Of a stretch of DNA of 11,688 nt, positions 1-6,012 are shown piece by piece. This DNA comes from Gammaproteobacteria bacterium UBA6173 (GTDB taxonomy: Bacteria > Pseudomonadota > Gammaproteobacteria > Pseudomonadales > Pseudohongiellaceae), in NCBI GenBank assembly GCA_002422225.1, contig DITX01000193.1, positions 1 through 11,688 of the forward strand, given 5' to 3'. The position numbers and the translations under genes were made by a program. The notes beneath the pieces were generated by a model. The model was not told the origin of the DNA, searched no databases, and saw nothing but the letters and a program-made list of their open reading frames with translations. The stretch's first letter is position 1. Each line of letters opens with the position of its first letter.

Positions 1-2
1 AG

Positions 3-371
3 ACCGGCACTACCAACGACCTGCGTGACAGCTGGTTTGCAGGCTACGGCAGCGATCTGGCCGGTGTAGTCTGGCTTGGACACGATGACAACCGCGATAC
101 CGGACTGACCGGTTCGTCAGGCGCACTAAGAGTCTGGACCGACATCATGAGCCGCTTGGATATCCAGCCCAGGCAATCCTTTGCGCCCGCCGATGTGGTG
201 TTTCAGCAAGTTGCTCAACAAGCAATCCGAAGCGGAAACGGTCGCGATTGCAGCGATACAATAATGCTCCCTTTTCGACAAGGGCAAATGCCCGAGCCTG
301 CCACCAGTTGTGACAGCAACGACTCATTACTAGACCGTTTGATTGACCGCGTACGGAATATTCGCCCATGA
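3..371 (+). CDS. mrcB: Penicillin-binding protein 1B, C-terminal part (partial)
   Basis: This is the 3' end of a class A penicillin-binding protein, the bifunctional inner-membrane enzyme that polymerises and cross-links peptidoglycan. The window opens inside the transpeptidase domain: the first residues read TGTTNDLRDSWFAGY, the third active-site motif (KTGT, its Lys lying just outside) followed by the conserved W-F-G strand. VVWLGHDDN and TGLTGSSGALRVW follow, matching the end of the PBP1B transpeptidase fold. About 65 residues remain after the domain, a short tail with two Cys. The stop overlaps the next start by four bases (ATGA), so the two genes are translationally coupled. PBP1B is preferred over PBP1A because of these motifs and the lipoprotein neighbour. 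The family is seen directly; the 1B assignment is partly inference from context. Confidence 0.88.
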   Translation, partial: TGTTNDLRDSWFAGYGSDLAGVVWLGHDDNRDTGLTGSSGALRVWTDIMSRLDIQPRQSFAPADVVFQQVAQQAIRSGNGRDCSDTIMLPFRQGQMPEPATSCDSNDSLLDRLIDRVRNIRP

Positions 372-904
372 TTTCTCGCATCAGCCTGCTGTTAGCCATT
401 TTTATGATCAGCGCTTGCGCCAGTTCTGGCAGTGCAACACGACCTGGCGCCCCGGTGTCGAACAGTGAACCTGCCGTTGTGCGCGGACAGACTGACAGTT
501 CTGGATCAGCGCAAGAACCGGCACGTTCTTACCCTGTTCAAGTGCCACCGCAACGTGTTGATGTGCCCGCGACCACCACAACTCCGCCGCCTGCAGAGCC
601 TGCGCCAGAAACGCCAAGAGACCGCGCGGCCCCGCCGGGCACACCCGCGTCAACATTACTGACATCCGTTGATCAAGCCATCGCCGATGGCGACCTTGAA
701 CGCGCAGCTGCAGTCAGTGAGCGTGCCTTGCGCATCAGTCCACGCGATGCGTACTTATGGTATCGATTAGCCAGCATACGCTACCAACAACAGCGTTATG
801 GTGAAGCAGAAGGATTTGCGCGGCGGGCATTAAGTTTTGCTGGCAATGATGGCGAATTGAGCAGGGATATTAATAGCCTGCTTGGACAGATTGGCCAGCG
901 GTAG
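368..904 (+). CDS. lpoP: TPR-domain lipoprotein, probable PBP1B activator (LpoP-like)
   Basis: The 178-residue protein starts with a short signal peptide ending in the lipobox I-S-A-C (Cys17). A Pro/Thr/Ser-rich linker of about 80 residues follows, long enough to span periplasm from the outer membrane. The C-terminal domain (about 97-175) consists of roughly two tetratricopeptide repeats (AIADGDLERAAAVSERAL, then the YLWYRLASIRYQQQRYGEAE region). In Pseudomonas aeruginosa the activator LpoP has the same layout, is encoded beside the PBP1B gene, and stimulates the synthase from the outer membrane in place of LpoB. The ATGA overlap with mrcB supports coupled expression. The start is fixed by the lipobox distance; no strong ribosome site is visible, as is usual for coupled genes. 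Lipoprotein and TPR are seen; PBP1B activation is inferred from gene order and architecture. Confidence 0.75.
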   Translation: MISRISLLLAIFMISACASSGSATRPGAPVSNSEPAVVRGQTDSSGSAQEPARSYPVQVPPQRVDVPATTTTPPPAEPAPETPRDRAAPPGTPASTLLTSVDQAIADGDLERAAAVSERALRISPRDAYLWYRLASIRYQQQRYGEAEGFARRALSFAGNDGELSRDINSLLGQIGQR

Positions 905-926
905 TTCAATAGACTGGCTGATGCAC

Positions 927-1814
927 TCACCTCACATTGATCAGCCAGCGTTCATCCTGACACAGCACACAGTCCGCACCCACAAACAGTCGAGCTGCAC
1001 CAGTATCATCGAGCAACTTCCAGCGCAACCAACCGGTCATCGGTCCACGATAGCTACCACCGGTGCTCATGGGCGCCAAATGTGTAGCCCCTCTTAGATT
1101 GGCCCAGAATACCGGGACATTAGCCGAATCGAAAACAGGTCTCTGATTGGTATCAGCACTGGCTGTAAAATCCTCTTGCCCAGACAGCAACAATAAGGGG
1201 CCGGTCTGATTGGATGCAGCCTGCGGGTTGTGGCGCTCACCCAACACGTAAGGCTGGATGGCAACCACCGTATTTATGCGCGAATCCCGCCCCAGCATGA
1301 TTGCGCCTCCACCACCCTGTGAATGCCCTGCAACACCGATTCGATCTGCATTGACGCGCTGATAAAACGGGCTGTCGGTGTTGTCCTGCTGATCAAGCAT
1401 ATAATTGAGGCAGTCCCGCATTTCGACACCGCGACCCGCATTGGGTGTCATCGCTGCCACCACAATCATGCCGTGACTGGCCCAATGTTGCAGCAGGTTA
1501 CGGTACGAGGCTGGGCTGGTGTACGTACCATTGCCCCAGATCACTAAAGGGTGCTGTTGGCGCCGGGCTGGCTCATCACTAGGTTCCAGCCACGCCCGCG
1601 GATGAAATATCCGACAATGCAGCCCGCCACGACTCTCAACAATATCCAGTAGCGGGCCTGCCTCAATATAAGTCTGGAGCAGATTTGTGTCATCAATTTG
1701 CGGTGCTGCCACACAACCTACGGCCAAAATAGTAACTAAAGCACTCAAAACGGGGTTTTTACACGCATATTTAAAAATATTTTTACATTGAGTTCCAAAA
1801 CTTAAAGTGTGCAT
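927..1814 (-). CDS. Lipidated alpha/beta hydrolase (chlorophyllase/PETase-like serine hydrolase)
   Basis: A 295-residue serine hydrolase of the alpha/beta fold. The nucleophile elbow GHSQGG places the catalytic Ser at 165. The likely acid is Asp215 (SGQEDFT) and the likely base His245 (GATHLAP), giving the expected order. The WGNGTYTSP stretch at 93-101 is where the oxyanion-hole loop lies in polyester hydrolase and chlorophyllase-like relatives. The N-terminus has three Lys, a hydrophobic stretch from 21 and a lipobox-like A-V-G-C (Cys34), so it is probably a lipoprotein acting in the periplasm or on the surface. Cys282 and Cys285 near the C-terminus could form a disulfide. The substrate is unknown; an ester is likely. 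The gene converges on lpoP with 22 bases between the stops. No ribosome site is evident before the ATG, which follows a very AT-rich stretch. Confidence 0.82.
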   Translation of the reverse strand: MHTLSFGTQCKNIFKYACKNPVLSALVTILAVGCVAAPQIDDTNLLQTYIEAGPLLDIVESRGGLHCRIFHPRAWLEPSDEPARRQQHPLVIWGNGTYTSPASYRNLLQHWASHGMIVVAAMTPNAGRGVEMRDCLNYMLDQQDNTDSPFYQRVNADRIGVAGHSQGGGGAIMLGRDSRINTVVAIQPYVLGERHNPQAASNQTGPLLLLSGQEDFTASADTNQRPVFDSANVPVFWANLRGATHLAPMSTGGSYRGPMTGWLRWKLLDDTGAARLFVGADCVLCQDERWLINVR

Positions 1815-1887
1815 TTTATTTTTACATTACAAATCGTTACGTTGAATTGTTGACTCAATTTTACAAATCTTTACTTGACTTTTTACA
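1758..1887 (+). repeat. Five TTTACA direct repeats between hydrolase and yfiR-like gene
   Basis: The hexamer TTTACA occurs at 1758, 1782, 1821, 1860 and 1882, with steps of 24, 39, 39 and 22 bases. The first two copies lie in the hydrolase signal-peptide codons and the last three in the AT-rich intergenic region. Two TTGACT hexamers (1850, 1875) sit among them. The array could be a regulator binding cluster or simply a product of AT richness; the near-symmetrical spacing is the only hint of function. Confidence 0.35.
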
Positions 1888-1906
1888 TGCTGCACAAAAT
1901 CCCTGC

Positions 1907-1933
1907 TAAAGATTCTCGCTTGATTGCCGCTGT
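1907..1933 (+). promoter_or_regulatory. Candidate sigma-28 (FliA) promoter for the yfiR-like/MCP operon
   Basis: TAAAGATT at 1907-1914 and GCCGCTGT at 1926-1933 are separated by exactly 11 bases. The enterobacterial sigma-28 consensus is TAAAGTTT-N11-GCCGATAA. The -35 half matches 7 of 8 and the -10 half 5 of 8 including the invariant GCCG core. It points toward the yfiR-like gene, and chemoreceptor genes are classic FliA targets. The predicted transcript would begin near 1941, leaving a leader of about 95 bases. No convincing sigma-70 promoter was found in the same gap. Confidence 0.55.
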
Positions 1934-1943
1934 AAATTCATGA

Positions 1944-1959
1944 GGGGGATACTTCCCCC
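1944..1959 (+). other. GC-rich hairpin at the predicted 5' end of the operon mRNA
   Basis: GGGGGA (1944-1949) pairs perfectly with TCCCCC (1954-1959) around a TACT loop. No T-tract follows on either strand, so it is not a terminator. It would fall a few bases from the 5' end of a transcript made from the sigma-28 candidate and could protect the mRNA from decay. It stands out in an AT-rich gap. Confidence 0.45.
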
Positions 1960-2036
1960 GCAAAAATCAGAGCAGTCACAAGACCGTCAAACCACAACCT
2001 AAATCTTAAATGTCAAAAGATACGTCGGGATTTTTT

Positions 2037-2609
2037 ATGAAAACATACGCCTTTTGCAAAACTTTAACACAAACCATTTTTATCAGCCTGCTTGTAGTTC
2101 TGACCCTGAACCCTGCGCATGCACAGCGCGGAGAAGTCTCATCAGCCGATGGCGGTAGTGATGCTATAGCTCGCTTCCTGATGAATTTTGGTCGTTTTAT
2201 CGACTGGCCAGACAGTGCTTTCAGCTCTGCGGACAGCGCCTTGCGTGTTTGTGTGTTGGGCGAGAACCAGCTGGGACGCTCGCTCGGACAGATCGTGGAT
2301 GGCAAAAAAGCTGGCGGTCGCACGATGTCGGTCAGCGATGTGCCAGGCTCGGCGGTTGCTGACGCAAAGAATTGCCAGATCGTGTTTGTCAGCGCCAGTG
2401 AAACTGCGCGTGCCGCGGAAATCGCTAGTAGCCTCGAAGGGGCTCCTGTGCTGACTGTTAGCGAAATTGGTGACTTTACCAACCATGGCGGCATGATTGG
2501 ACTCTCCGGGCAACGCGGGGATGCGGTAGCGATTCGCATGAATCGCTCGCGCATCGAAGGGGCTGGCCTTAACGTTCGTGAACAATTGATGCGCGCCATA
2601 TCACAATAA
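2037..2609 (+). CDS. yfiR: YfiR/HmsC-like periplasmic regulator (DUF4154)
   Basis: A 190-residue exported protein. The signal peptide ends in A-H-A before Gln30. The mature part shows the DUF4154 pattern in order: FGRFIDWPD (51-59), RVCVLGENQLG (70-80), CQIVFVSASE (113-122), VLTVSEIGDF (138-147), GGMIGLSGQ (151-159) and a terminal REQLMRA. P. aeruginosa YfiR is the periplasmic inhibitor that binds the sensor domain of the diguanylate cyclase YfiN. Here the partner appears to be the downstream chemoreceptor, 33 bases away, whose sensor domain resembles that of YfiN. The ATG at 2037 is chosen because it has GGGA six bases upstream and gives a normal signal peptide; a start at 2010 would add nine residues. 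The mature protein has two cysteines (72 and 113), suited to one disulfide. The symbol is by family resemblance, not proven orthology. Confidence 0.82.
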   Translation: MKTYAFCKTLTQTIFISLLVVLTLNPAHAQRGEVSSADGGSDAIARFLMNFGRFIDWPDSAFSSADSALRVCVLGENQLGRSLGQIVDGKKAGGRTMSVSDVPGSAVADAKNCQIVFVSASETARAAEIASSLEGAPVLTVSEIGDFTNHGGMIGLSGQRGDAVAIRMNRSRIEGAGLNVREQLMRAISQ

Positions 2610-2628
2610 TCACTATTGTTGATGACGC

Positions 2629-2635
2629 GAGAGGA
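2629..2635 (+). promoter_or_regulatory. Ribosome binding site fixing the GTG start of the chemoreceptor
   Basis: GAGAGGA lies seven bases before the GTG at 2643. Upstream in-frame TTG and ATG codons (2616-2624) have no such site, and the Shine-Dalgarno sequence itself would be coding if they were used. Confidence 0.75.
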
Positions 2636-2642
2636 CTACTCC

Positions 2643-4187
2643 GTGCTAAACGTTAACTGGACTTTAAAGTGGAAAGTACTGACTGGAGTGACACTGACCA
2701 GTGCACTCGCGGTTGTTGTGTCTACCGCCATCTTTGTTGCGCTCGAACTAAATCGTTTGGATCGTACAATCGATACTCAGGCGCTGACGACTGCTCGACT
2801 GATTGGCGCCAATAGCACCGGGGCCTTGGCCTTTATGGATAATAATTCGGCATCCGATACGCTGGCTTCCTTGCAGTTAAATGATGGCATTATGGCGGCC
2901 GTTTTGTTTGATGACTCAGGCTCAGCCTTCGCAAACTTTACCGCCCAGAACAGCGGAGGCACATTGCCGCAACGTCCTGGCGCCCGCGAAGTGACACATC
3001 GACCAGAGCTTGGTTACGTAGAGTTGAACGAGCCCGTTGTCATGGATGGCGACACCATAGGTACACTGTACCTCAGGGTCAGCCTTGAAGAACGTGCGCA
3101 AACGGTCAACACGTACTTTATGTCATTTTTTCTGATAGTTTCTGGCGTCACGGTGATGGCACTGGCCATTTCCCTGTTGATTCAGCGCTCAATTGTTCGC
3201 CCGGTTGTTGAAGTAGTGAATGCACTGCGCGATATGGCAGAAGGTGATGGTGATCTGACGCAGCGCATAAAAGTGTCTAGCCAAGACGAGGTAGGAGAGC
3301 TGGCGCATTGGTTTAATGTGTTTGCCAACAGAATTCAGACCGTTGTTGGTAAATTCAAAGACTCTGCCAATAATCTCACAATGGCCGCTGGGCAATTGTC
3401 CAGCACAATCTCCCGCACAGCGGAAGGTGCCTTACGTCAACAATCCGAGATCGAGCACGTTGCCAAATCCATGTCGGAAATGGCGGGTACGGTTGAGGAA
3501 GTGGCTCGCAACGTTAGTTTGTCGGCCAGTGATGCACAAAAAGCCGATGATGAATCTGCCAAAGGAGCGGATGTCGTTACTCAGACCATGGGTGCAATCA
3601 ACGCGCTGGCGCGGGATATCGACAAAGCCTCTGAAGTGATCACGGATCTGCAGAAAGAAACCGACAGTATTGGGTCGGTATTGGATGTCATCCGTGGCAT
3701 CGCAGAGCAAACCAACCTGCTGGCGTTGAACGCCGCCATCGAGGCAGCGCGCGCTGGAGAACAAGGCCGGGGGTTTGCGGTGGTTGCTGATGAAGTTCGC
3801 ACGCTGGCCAGTCGTACTCAGACGTCTACTGAAGAAATTCAGGTGATGATACATAAGCTGCAATCTGGCGCAAATCAAGCTGTGTCTGTCATGGTCAAAG
3901 GCCGCGAGCAAGCCGCAACCAGTGTTGATCACGCAGCGCGTGCTGGCCAGTCGCTGCAGACGATTACGCGTGCAGTGTCAGTGATCAAAGACATGAGCAA
4001 TCAGATTGCCAGCGCATCTGAAGAGCAGTCAGCGGTCACTGTCGAGATAAATCGCAACATTAATAACATCTCTGAAGTCGCTAATGAGACCGCCAGCGGC
4101 TCGCGTGAAATCAGCAAAGGCGCAACCGAATTGGCCAGGCTTGCCTCAGAGCTGAACACACTGGTCGCTCAGTTCAAATGTGCGTAG
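2643..4187 (+). CDS. Methyl-accepting chemotaxis protein with CHASE8-like sensor, HAMP and signalling domain
   Basis: A 514-residue transmembrane chemoreceptor beginning at GTG. Order: a transmembrane helix at about 11-34; a periplasmic domain at 35-157; a second helix at about 158-180; a HAMP linker at 181-234 (IVRPVVEVVNALRDMAEGDG, then DEVGELAHWFNVF); and a long coiled-coil signalling domain. The invariant hairpin tip is at about 349-386 (EQTNLLALNAAIEAARAGE), where CheA and CheW bind. The periplasmic part has TARLIGANSTGALAFMDNN, followed by a repeated-Leu segment and AAVLFDDSGSAFANF. This is the pattern of the CHASE8 sensor of YfiN-type cyclases rather than of common four-helix or Cache receptor domains. 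There is no C-terminal CheR/CheB docking pentapeptide. The gene follows the yfiR-like gene with 33 bases between and ends at a strong terminator. The MCP identity is certain; the CHASE8 label is judged by eye. Confidence 0.93.
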   Translation: MLNVNWTLKWKVLTGVTLTSALAVVVSTAIFVALELNRLDRTIDTQALTTARLIGANSTGALAFMDNNSASDTLASLQLNDGIMAAVLFDDSGSAFANFTAQNSGGTLPQRPGAREVTHRPELGYVELNEPVVMDGDTIGTLYLRVSLEERAQTVNTYFMSFFLIVSGVTVMALAISLLIQRSIVRPVVEVVNALRDMAEGDGDLTQRIKVSSQDEVGELAHWFNVFANRIQTVVGKFKDSANNLTMAAGQLSSTISRTAEGALRQQSEIEHVAKSMSEMAGTVEEVARNVSLSASDAQKADDESAKGADVVTQTMGAINALARDIDKASEVITDLQKETDSIGSVLDVIRGIAEQTNLLALNAAIEAARAGEQGRGFAVVADEVRTLASRTQTSTEEIQVMIHKLQSGANQAVSVMVKGREQAATSVDHAARAGQSLQTITRAVSVIKDMSNQIASASEEQSAVTVEINRNINNISEVANETASGSREISKGATELARLASELNTLVAQFKCA

Positions 4188-4207
4188 TGTTGTCAATCGG
4201 CTGGTAG

Positions 4208-4265
4208 TCGACTGAGACTAGTCGAGAGGGGACGGAGGCTTTACCTCCGTCCCCTGTCTGTTTTT
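4208..4265 (+). terminator. Rho-independent terminator after the chemoreceptor, with a preceding hairpin
   Basis: A perfect 12-base-pair stem (4227-4238 with 4244-4255, sequence AGGGGACGGAGG) closes a CTTTA loop. GTCTG and a run of five T follow, the last two of which are inside the 3' end of the convergent GST remnant. A smaller hairpin (TCGACT/AGTCGA, 4208-4225) sits just before it. On the minus strand there is no T-tract, so it terminates mainly rightward transcription. Confidence 0.9.
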
Positions 4266-4714
4266 ATTGCCTGAGATCTGCAATCACCCGCCCGACGGCA
4301 GGTACACCTACTTCGTGACTAGCGTCGCGCCAAGGCTCCGCCAATGCATCACGCTCCCATTCCTTCATGCTGTCCAGATTGAGCAGTAATCCGGCATATG
4401 CCATGCTGATCGGACTCATCTGCAAACCATAACTTTGAATACGAAATGCAACCGGGGCAAAAAACGCATCAACCGCCGTGAATACACCGCCGGCTAGATA
4501 CGGGCCGCCAAAAAGCGCCAAGCCTTCAGACCATAACTCTTCCAGTCGATCAATGTCCTTTTTGAGAGCTGGCGAAATCGTGTGTAAGGCAACTCGAACC
4601 ATCACCAAACGGCACCAGATCCTCCTCAAATGTGATGCCCAATTCACGCATCAACACCCACGGGCGCAGTGACCAGGACGAGTAGTCCTTATTTGCTATA
4701 AACAAGGTAAACAT
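4264..4714 (-). pseudogene. Glutathione S-transferase, internal deletion and frameshift
   Basis: Two pieces of one GST lie in different frames. The N-terminal piece starts at ATG 4714 with GAGAG upstream and reads MFTLFIANKDYSSWSLRPWV, then LMRELGITFEEDLVPFGDGS. This is the thioredoxin-fold start with the Ser-rich glutathione-binding turn. It runs into a stop at 4550. The C-terminal piece (resuming near 4600) reads RVALHTISPALKKDIDRLEELW, then GGPYLAGGVFTAVDAFFAPV, the helical domain of the same family, to a stop at 4264. About 75-80 residues between them are missing: the rest of the thioredoxin fold and the start of the helical domain. About 150 codons remain out of a usual 220-230. The junction is near 4592-4605. 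It lies 12 bases after the reductase stop and was probably its operon partner. It should not make an active enzyme. Confidence 0.8.
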
Positions 4715-4726
4715 AGTGTTCTCTCA

Positions 4727-5278
4727 TTAAATAACGAGGTATCGCTCCTGAACGAAGCCATTTTTTGAGGCAACTGCATTTAACAGCTTTAAAGGTCTCT
4801 CGGCACCCGCCATGCTGAATAATGGCAATCCACTGCCCAGCAGAACCGGAATACGAGTGATGATCAGTTCATCAATACAATCTGCCAGCAAAAACGCCTG
4901 TATGGTCAGCCCACCATCAATGTAGAGACGAGTCAGTTTTTTCTGTGTCAGTCGTTTAATGATTGCCTCCGGAGTACCCGCATCACTAGACACCTTGCCC
5001 TTTAGACGATCAGGAATATCCAGATTGCGAGAAGTCAACACAACAACCGGTATGTCATACGCCCATTCCCCAAAACCCAGAACTTTCTCAAAGGTGTTAC
5101 GCCCCATCACCACCGCGTCAATGTCGGTGATAAATTGTTCGTAAGAGAGTCCTTTCATTGCTTCAACCGAATACTCTGGGCGCTGCAGCCACTCTACATC
5201 GCCATCCGCACGGGCAATGAACCCGTCAACACTGGCAGCAACATATACCAGACAAGTCGAATTTGTGTTGTTTGCCAT
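4727..5278 (-). CDS. RibD C-terminal / dihydrofolate-reductase-like family protein
   Basis: An intact 183-residue single-domain protein of the RibD_C/DHFR-like fold, presumed to be an NADPH-dependent reductase in the cytoplasm. Conserved parts in order: VAASVDGFIAR (13-23), IDAVVMGRNTFEKV (53-66), VVVLTSR (78-84), LYIDGGLTIQAFL (118-130, the nucleotide-binding glycine turn), DELIITRIPVLLGSGLPLF (136-154). This stand-alone family is distinct from true FolA and from bifunctional RibD, and its substrate is not known. A clear AGGAG lies seven bases before the ATG. The upstream peptidase remnant ends at TAATG, overlapping this start, and the GST remnant begins 12 bases downstream, so the three formed one operon. 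It is the only one of the three that remains open. Confidence 0.88.
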   Translation of the reverse strand: MANNTNSTCLVYVAASVDGFIARADGDVEWLQRPEYSVEAMKGLSYEQFITDIDAVVMGRNTFEKVLGFGEWAYDIPVVVLTSRNLDIPDRLKGKVSSDAGTPEAIIKRLTQKKLTRLYIDGGLTIQAFLLADCIDELIITRIPVLLGSGLPLFSMAGAERPLKLLNAVASKNGFVQERYLVI

Positions 5279-5635
5279 TATTGACTCCTGAGCAAAGATA
5301 AAACAGCTGAAACCGGTAGCGATGGGTGCTCATCGCCATTGACGCCATCAACATCGCTGGCTTTTAATAACGCGTTATATACCGCCTTTCCATCTGAAAC
5401 TGACCGTACCCATCCTGCCCTCTGACACCGGCCCGCTGGTTGCGGCCTCAATTGCATCAATGGCATGTTGCGGCCTGACCGCACGCAGCCGGATATTGTT
5501 GATGCGACCATCATTCGTTTCACCAACGACGGCATTTACAGGCCTTACCTGCTCGTTGCCCGGTTGCCTGAGCGTCTAGTCAATCACGCTTGCAGCGACG
5601 TCGGGCACAGTCAAAGTGTTAGTTAGCGCCCGTTC
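5278..5635 (-). pseudogene. P1-family (S58, DmpA/BapA-like) peptidase, deleted and frameshifted
   Basis: Pieces of an N-terminal-nucleophile aminopeptidase of the DmpA type are visible on the minus strand. From about 5630 leftward one frame reads YERALTNTLTVPDVAASVID, then a TAG (5578-5576). It continues QPGNEQVRPVNAVVGETNDG, RINNIRLRAVRPQHAIDAIE and TSGPVSEG before ending in WKGGI and a TAA (5377-5375). This matches the family's LTNT, VVGET-DG-LNDI, SGPVAEG and FKGGIG landmarks. Near 5380-5395 the sequence jumps frame to AVYNALLKASDVDG, then LPVSAVLSLLRSQ, the family's C-terminal helix and end. The middle, with the autocleavage site and catalytic Ser, is gone, roughly 160-170 residues. The N-terminus is also missing before about 5635. 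It was the first gene of the operon with the reductase. Confidence 0.7.
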
Positions 5636-5688
5636 ATAAGAAGATATTGCACTGATAAATATGAAAAAATATCACTAAAAGATTAAAA

Positions 5689-5753
5689 AAGGCCCTCAGG
5701 TTTTGTAAAATTGTTTTCGACGAAAAAAGCAATCCAAAACCAAAAAGGGCCTT
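5689..5753. repeat. Imperfect inverted repeat before a transposase start
   Basis: AAGGCCCT (5689-5696) pairs with AGGGCCTT (5746-5753), and just inside GGTTTTG (5699-5705) pairs with CAAAACC (5735-5741). Read on the minus strand, the outer arm is followed by a run of T (A5685-5690 on the plus strand), so it could end transcription entering from the right. Its place directly before the transposase ATG suggests the end region of an insertion sequence. No second copy was found in the window. Confidence 0.55.
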
Positions 5754-5756
5754 GCC

Positions 5757-5942
5757 ATGCGAGAAACCCGCACAGCACAAACGAGTTTATTTGATGTGTA
5801 TGCACAGCACAAGTTCGGTGGTTTTCTGAGCGAGCTTTTTCCACTGCATGTTGAATCGCATCAAGCGGCTTGGGTTCTACAAGAAAAAGGGAGCGATTTA
5901 TGGACGGGCACTAGTTATCCATCATGTAGCCGGTGTTGTTAA
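5757..5942 (+). pseudogene. N-terminal fragment of a transposase (possibly ISNCY/IS1202 type)
   Basis: The opening MRETRTAQTSLFDVYAQHKF resembles the start of transposases of the ISNCY/IS1202 type, which begin with a similar M-R-x-x-R-T-A-Q-x-S-x-F-D pattern. Similarity fades after about 40-50 residues, and the frame stops at 61 residues with no catalytic region, so at best this is the truncated beginning of a transposase. The inverted repeat ending four bases upstream fits an IS end. The family name is from memory of the N-terminal pattern only and is uncertain. Confidence 0.4.
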
Positions 5943-6012
5943 AACTGATATCCAGATCGGAAGGATTGGCAAAGGCTGTGCTCACAGCCATGCTCATCAT
6001 GAACGCTTGCAT
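5911..6012 (-). pseudogene. Signal-peptide fragment of an unknown exported protein
   Basis: A 33-codon minus-strand ORF reads MQAFMMSMAVSTAFA, then NPSDLDISFNNTGYMMDN and TAG. The first 15 residues form a plausible Sec signal peptide with an A-F-A cleavage site, and the rest looks like the first residues of a mature periplasmic protein cut short. TAAGG stands a few bases before the ATG and supplies an in-frame stop, so the start is clean. The stop lies where the transposase fragment fades, so the gene may have been truncated by that element. It could also be a real small peptide or chance; no homologue is recognised. Confidence 0.35.

Noticed and set aside
914..948. Inverted repeat CTGGCTGAT/ATCAGCCAG between lpoP and the hydrolase as a bidirectional terminator
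   Set aside because: The loop is 17 bases, one arm lies in hydrolase codons, and no T-tract follows on either strand.
1890..2036. c-di-GMP riboswitch in the leader of the yfiR-like operon
   Set aside because: None of the conserved GEMM core elements is present; only one simple hairpin is seen.
2616..2642. Upstream TTG/ATG starts for the chemoreceptor
   Set aside because: They lack a ribosome site, while GAGAGGA sits correctly before GTG 2643 and the shorter protein has a normal N-terminus.
5580..5640. Integron attC-like sites (GTTAG/CTAAC strings)
   Set aside because: The strings do not fit the core-site rules and are codons of the P1 peptidase remnant (LTNT).
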